Source: Variovorax sp. PAMC28562
Lineage (GTDB): Bacteria > Pseudomonadota > Gammaproteobacteria > Burkholderiales > Burkholderiaceae_C
Direction: 5' to 3'
Length of the DNA: 64,000 nt
Assembly (NCBI RefSeq): GCF_014303735.1
Contig: NZ_CP060296.1
Span: 3,173,501 to 3,237,500, forward strand
Shown piece by piece: positions 60,893 to 64,000 of this stretch; position 1 is the first letter of the stretch; the number at the start of each line of letters is the position of its first letter. A program made the translations under genes and the position numbers. The notes beneath the pieces are model-generated. The model was not told the origin of the DNA and did no database searches. It worked only from the letters and a program-made list of their open reading frames with translations.

Positions 60893-61906
60893 TTACTTCT
60901 TGCCCCAGCAGAGATCGGTGCCGACCTTCACGTCCTTGCTGTCGACGCCGGTCACCGGCTTGGCCGAGATCAGCGTCACGCCGGTATCGGTATAGCCGCT
61001 GGCCTTCTTGCCGGTGGTGGCGTAGTCGATGCCGGCGGCAACGCCCATCGCGGCCATCTTCAGCGGGTACTGCTGCGAGGTCGCGGCGATCTTGCCGGCA
61101 GAGACATCCTTGATGCCGTCGCAACCGCCGTCGACCGAAACGATCATCACGCCTTTCTCTTTGCCGGCCTTTTGCAGCGCGTTGTACGCACCGGCCGCGG
61201 CGGGCTCGTTGATGGTGTAGACCAGGTTGATGTCGGGGTTCTTCTGCAGGCAGTTTTCCATCGCGGTCTGGCCCTTGGCGCGGTCACCGAAGCTGTCGGC
61301 CATGCACACCACTTCAGCCGGCTTGGCCAGTTCGTTGATCTTGGCGTCGAAGCTCTTCAGGCCAAAGCCTTGCAGGAAACCGTTGTGCCGTTGCGCGCCG
61401 ACCGGGTGGCCGGGCAGCAGGTCGAGCGTGGCGATCTTCACCGGCTTGCCCGCCATCGCCGCCTTGGCGTACTGACCGATCAGGATGCCGGCCTGGTAGT
61501 TGTCGGTCGCGAAGAGGGCGTCGGTGGCGCTGGCCGGATCGGTCGGGCTGTCGAGCGCGATCACCATCACGCCCTTGTCTTGCGCCTTCTTGATGGCGGG
61601 AATGATCGCCTTCGAATCGTTGGGCGTGATGAGGATGGTCTTGGCGCCTGCGGCAATCATGTTTTCCATCGCAGCCACTTGGCCCGCGTTGTCGCCATCG
61701 GCCTTGCCTGCGCCCGAAAGCAGCTTGGCGCCCTTGGCCTTGGCCTCCGCGGTGGCGCCTTCTTTCATCTTCACGAAGAAGGGGTTGGTCTCGGTCTTGG
61801 TAACCAGGCCGATGATCGGCTCGGCTGCATGGGCGGGCGCCCAGGCGGCGAGGGCGGCGGAGGTCAGGGCGGCAGTCACGGCAGCGGTGAGGGTCAGCTT
61901 GATCAT
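60893..61906 (-). CDS. frcB: Periplasmic sugar-binding protein (FrcB-like)
   Basis: This exported receptor of 337 residues has a signal peptide (MIKLTLTAAVTAALTSAALA, cut near AHA-AEPIIGLVTK). The PBP1-fold markers include KTETNPFFVKMKEGATAEA, ITPNDSKAIIPAIKKAQDKG, ALDSPTDPASATDALFATDN and VYTINEPAAAGAYNAL. TKTETNPFFVKMKEGA is typical of the FrcB group. The ATG at 61906 follows GGAGACAAATCCC; the 64 codons open upstream lack a signal. It is the first gene of the operon. Confidence 0.92.
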   Translation of the reverse strand: MIKLTLTAAVTAALTSAALAAWAPAHAAEPIIGLVTKTETNPFFVKMKEGATAEAKAKGAKLLSGAGKADGDNAGQVAAMENMIAAGAKTILITPNDSKAIIPAIKKAQDKGVMVIALDSPTDPASATDALFATDNYQAGILIGQYAKAAMAGKPVKIATLDLLPGHPVGAQRHNGFLQGFGLKSFDAKINELAKPAEVVCMADSFGDRAKGQTAMENCLQKNPDINLVYTINEPAAAGAYNALQKAGKEKGVMIVSVDGGCDGIKDVSAGKIAATSQQYPLKMAAMGVAAGIDYATTGKKASGYTDTGVTLISAKPVTGVDSKDVKVGTDLCWGKK

Positions 61907-61975
61907 GGGATTTGTCTCCAGTTTTGGTCGAAAAGTATTGGCGGGGCACGCCAGAGTTTCGGGACTTGGAGTTAA

Positions 61976-61996
61976 TAAATCAAGTGGATTGATTAA
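61976..61996. promoter_or_regulatory. Imperfect inverted repeat upstream of frcB (possible ROK-regulator site)
   Basis: TAAATCAA (61976-61983) and TTGATTAA (61989-61996) form an inverted repeat with one mismatch and a 5-base spacer, 70-90 bases before the frcB start. AT-rich operators of this type are used by NagC/Mlc-like regulators. Confidence 0.45.
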
Positions 61997-62130
61997 TGGA
62001 AAACCCGGAGATTGGGATGCCACTGACCAACGGTTGTTGGCCAGCACACGCAGTGCGTTGGAAAGGAGGGGAATCGAGCGAAAGTCAGCGGCTGCCAACT
62101 GCTCGTGAGGCGTGTGTGATGCGCTTTTGA

Positions 62131-62204
62131 TGGAGCGGGCGAAGAGAATCGAACTCTCGTCAGTTGCTTGGGAAGCAACAGCTCTGCCATTGAGCTACGC
62201 CCGC
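62131..62204 (-). tRNA. tRNA-Gly (anticodon CCC)
   Basis: The reverse strand folds as a full cloverleaf. The acceptor stem GCGGGCG pairs with CGCCCGC, followed by the discriminator T and an encoded CCA (62131-62133). The D arm reads AGCTCAATGGCAGAGCT. The anticodon stem GTTGC/GCAAC encloses the loop TTCCCAA (anticodon CCC), and the T arm contains GTTCGATTC. The length is 74 bases with CCA. It reads GGG codons. Confidence 0.96.
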
Positions 62205-62271
62205 GGTTCGAGGCGAATTCTAAACGGGCGATCTGGCGGGCAACTCGGCCGGCTTACCCGTGACGTGAATC

Positions 62272-63306
62272 TCAATAAGAAGTCATTTCAAAGGCCGGAA
62301 ATCCTCTGGCCTGCCGCCTTGATCTGGCGGCAGGACGCCGCTTCCGAGCAAGAAGCACGTTGTTAACCGCCAGCGCAACCGTATAGAGCGCTCCTAAAGC
62401 CAACGCCACCCGCATCGCCACCCTGCGCTTTGCCAGCTTCAAACGAGAGAAGGGCAGCAGCGGGCCTGCCGCGAAGCGATAGAACCATTCGCCGGCTACG
62501 TTGGGTGGTTTGCCTTGGAGCGCTCGTCGCACGTGCTGCCCTTGCCATGGCTTGAACGACCCGACGGCGTGTGAAAAGTGCTTTCCGCCTGGTGCGAGAT
62601 CCATTGCCTCTGGCCCAAAGGTTTCTAGCCGGGTGGTGGAAAGCGACAACGTGAAGTTCAGCGCGTCTTCATCCGCCGAGTGAAAGAGGTGATCGGCCTC
62701 GCCGACCCGGCGCTGTTGCAGCGATCCGCCGCTGTGCGCAGCAACGATCCCGCAGATCCGCTGCCAGGCGCGCAGCACGTCGATTTGCGCCCGTGCAACC
62801 CCGACGAAGCCCGCGTTGTAGTACCGCTCCAGCGGCCGCACAGGCTTCTCCCCATAACCAGCGAAGAACGCCTGCCAACGCGCTCGTTTGGGGTGATGCG
62901 AAGGCATCGACCAGTTCAGGTCCTCGACCAGAGCGACCCCATCCGGCGTGACCCACTGCTCGATTGCAGTCCAGTCGCATTTCACGACCATGTCCGGGTC
63001 CATGTAGCTCACCGCACCCACATCGGGTGCGAGCCGTTCCAGGACGTCGAGCATGAAAGTCGGCTTGTAGAAGGTCAGGCTCACCGGTGGATTGAGCTCG
63101 ACGGTTTTTAGCTGGATCGTTGGCGTGACCTGCAGGCATTTGGTGACGGCGTTGAACCCGTTCCCATTGACGATCCACGACGGCAGTGGCCCCCGATGCC
63201 CGACCCAGACCGTCCCTTGGTAGCCCGCAGCCGCTAGCGAATTCACCAGCCCGGCAACGCCGTAGTGGTAGTGGCCTTCGAAGAGCGTGCAGATGGCGGT
63301 TTCCAT
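62272..63306 (-). CDS. Glycosyltransferase-like protein with a C-terminal membrane segment
   Basis: This protein of about 344 residues has a GT-A (GT8-like) layout: an N-terminal METAICTLFEGHYHYGVAGL, the metal-binding DPD in VSYMDPDMVVKCDW, YYNAGFVGVARAQ, and HFSHAVGSFKPWQGQ near the end. A hydrophobic helix (VALALGALYTVALAVNNVLL) and a basic tail follow. I prefer the ATG at 63306, where the motif begins; another in-frame ATG lies at 63348. It is divergent from the priming sugar-phosphate transferase, suggesting a role in exopolysaccharide assembly. Donor and acceptor are unknown. Confidence 0.75.
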   Translation of the reverse strand: METAICTLFEGHYHYGVAGLVNSLAAAGYQGTVWVGHRGPLPSWIVNGNGFNAVTKCLQVTPTIQLKTVELNPPVSLTFYKPTFMLDVLERLAPDVGAVSYMDPDMVVKCDWTAIEQWVTPDGVALVEDLNWSMPSHHPKRARWQAFFAGYGEKPVRPLERYYNAGFVGVARAQIDVLRAWQRICGIVAAHSGGSLQQRRVGEADHLFHSADEDALNFTLSLSTTRLETFGPEAMDLAPGGKHFSHAVGSFKPWQGQHVRRALQGKPPNVAGEWFYRFAAGPLLPFSRLKLAKRRVAMRVALALGALYTVALAVNNVLLARKRRPAARSRRQARGFPAFEMTSY

Positions 63307-63502
63307 TGGCGGAAATGATCCCGTAAATAAGGCGGTCGAGGTGAACATCTTTGTCGTTTGTCACATCGCATCGCCACAATTGCAAACAATGTCACGTCGC
63401 AATGTGGTTTACCCTAGCCACAAGTTCACAACGAGCCGAAAAAGTCGCACTTTAGTTCTATCTAATGCCATAGACTACGGTCGAGTTACTTTTAGTTTCA
63501 GT

Positions 63503-63530
63503 GGTTAAAAATTGGTTAACTATTGGTTTC
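63503..63530 (+). repeat. Three 11-base-spaced direct repeats upstream of the polysaccharide priming gene
   Basis: GGTTAA at 63503, GGTTAA at 63514 and GGTTTC at 63525 recur exactly every 11 bases, each preceded by TTG or GTG. The last ends just before the CGGGAG ribosome site. Helical spacing suggests side-by-side binding of a regulator. Confidence 0.5.
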
Positions 63531-63541
63531 CGGGAGATTTG

Positions 63542-64000
63542 ATGCTGTCTAGTTCCGCAACCGGCTTCCGCGAAAGCCCGCTGATCGCTCTTGGAAGGGT
63601 CAACCCGTTGTTGGGCTTGATCCTGCGAGCGGGCGACCTTGGCATCTTTGTAGCCAGTGGAATGTTGGCCTTCGCAGTTCGATTCGGCAGCGTCGAGATG
63701 GGCGCCGACTACATGCACACCATCAGCCGTGGCGTGCTCTTCGCCGTCATCGTCCTCAACGGCAGTTCGCTGTACCGGCGCTGGCGTGGCCGCTCGACGG
63801 CCGCGGAGCTCCTGAAGGTAATGACGCTTTGGCCGCTCATGTTCTGCCTGATGGCGGTGTATGCGCTTGCGATGAGAGATGGTCACGACACATCACGCTT
63901 ATGGTGGGGTGGTTGGTTCGGCCTGAGCATCACGGGGGCCTTGCTTTTGAGAATGGCTGTTGGGGCAGCCGTACGCTGGGTCAGCGCTCAGAAGATAGAT
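63542..64000 (+). CDS. Undecaprenyl-phosphate sugar-phosphotransferase, N-terminal part (cut at right edge)
   Basis: The first 153 codons of a polyisoprenyl-phosphate hexose-1-phosphate transferase (WbaP/EpsB/ExoY type with CoA-binding-like N-domain) are present. At least three hydrophobic helices are visible: LLGLILRAGDLGIFVASGML, RGVLFAVIVLNGSSLY and WPLMFCLMAVYALAM. SLYRRWRGRS matches the loop between helices in this family. The catalytic domain lies beyond the edge. GGGAG precedes the ATG at 63542. It probably starts a polysaccharide biosynthesis cluster and would load the first sugar onto the lipid carrier. Confidence 0.82.
   Translation, partial: MLSSSATGFRESPLIALGRVNPLLGLILRAGDLGIFVASGMLAFAVRFGSVEMGADYMHTISRGVLFAVIVLNGSSLYRRWRGRSTAAELLKVMTLWPLMFCLMAVYALAMRDGHDTSRLWWGGWFGLSITGALLLRMAVGAAVRWVSAQKID

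Overview
The window is GC-rich, densely coded DNA of a free-living betaproteobacterium. Gene content and protein character (Bug-type solute receptor, CoA-transferase pairs, an imuA-imuB-dnaE2 mutasome, several sugar ABC systems) fit the Burkholderiales. Comamonadaceae, and Variovorax in particular, is my best guess. That placement is inferred from recognised families; no database search was possible.

Layout, left to right. (1) 1-1252: the start of a reversed ethanolamine/amino-acid permease and a secreted FKBP isomerase. (2) 1288-9184: a reverse-strand sugar operon, probably for L-fucose, in transcription order LacI regulator, binding protein, double ATPase, permease, FucU mutarotase, aldo/keto dehydrogenase, lactonase-type amidohydrolase, DUF1349 protein. 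Most junctions overlap or nearly touch, and two near-identical LacI-type operators lie upstream of the regulator and of the binding protein. (3) 9245-11426: a PAS-LuxR regulator divergent from a two-subunit 3-oxoacid CoA-transferase, with an inverted repeat between them. (4) 11490-15682: periplasmic glucan protein OpgG divergent from a GH3 beta-glucosidase. (5) 15755-22982: a CaiB-type CoA-transferase, a LysR regulator and a valine/isobutyrate degradation run (mmsA, acyl-CoA dehydrogenase, 3-hydroxyisobutyryl-CoA hydrolase-like, mmsB). (6) 22979-40950: mixed housekeeping and accessory genes: a Bug receptor, a small exported protein, tag-cbpM-cbpA, a histidine phosphatase with an acyl-homoserine-lactone-acylase-like Ntn hydrolase, pssA, a DUF3482 GTPase coupled to a DUF2868 membrane protein, an ABC exporter, an extradiol-type dioxygenase, a GT2 glycosyltransferase, cytochrome b561 and an alpha/beta hydrolase.

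(7) 41121-49859 is the most interesting stretch. A perfect SOS box precedes imuA, imuB and dnaE2 (translesion mutagenesis). The same strand continues with short gaps into an MmcB-like PD-(D/E)XK protein and a fusion of a Cas4/RecB-like nuclease domain to an iron-sulfur XPD/DinG helicase. This reads as an extended damage-inducible operon. (8) 49910-51655: a DUF3606 protein, an exported Ala/Pro-rich protein and a long nirB upstream region. (9) 51656-57182: nirB, nirD, a formate/nitrite channel and a membrane-anchored PP2C-phosphatase/kinase fusion, forming a nitrite assimilation operon with its own signalling protein. (10) 57206-61906: a FrcK-like kinase convergent to an frcB-frcC-frcA-ROK fructose-type ABC operon. 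(11) 62131-64000: tRNA-Gly(CCC), a glycosyltransferase, and the 5' part of a priming sugar-phosphate transferase that probably opens an exopolysaccharide locus beyond the right edge.
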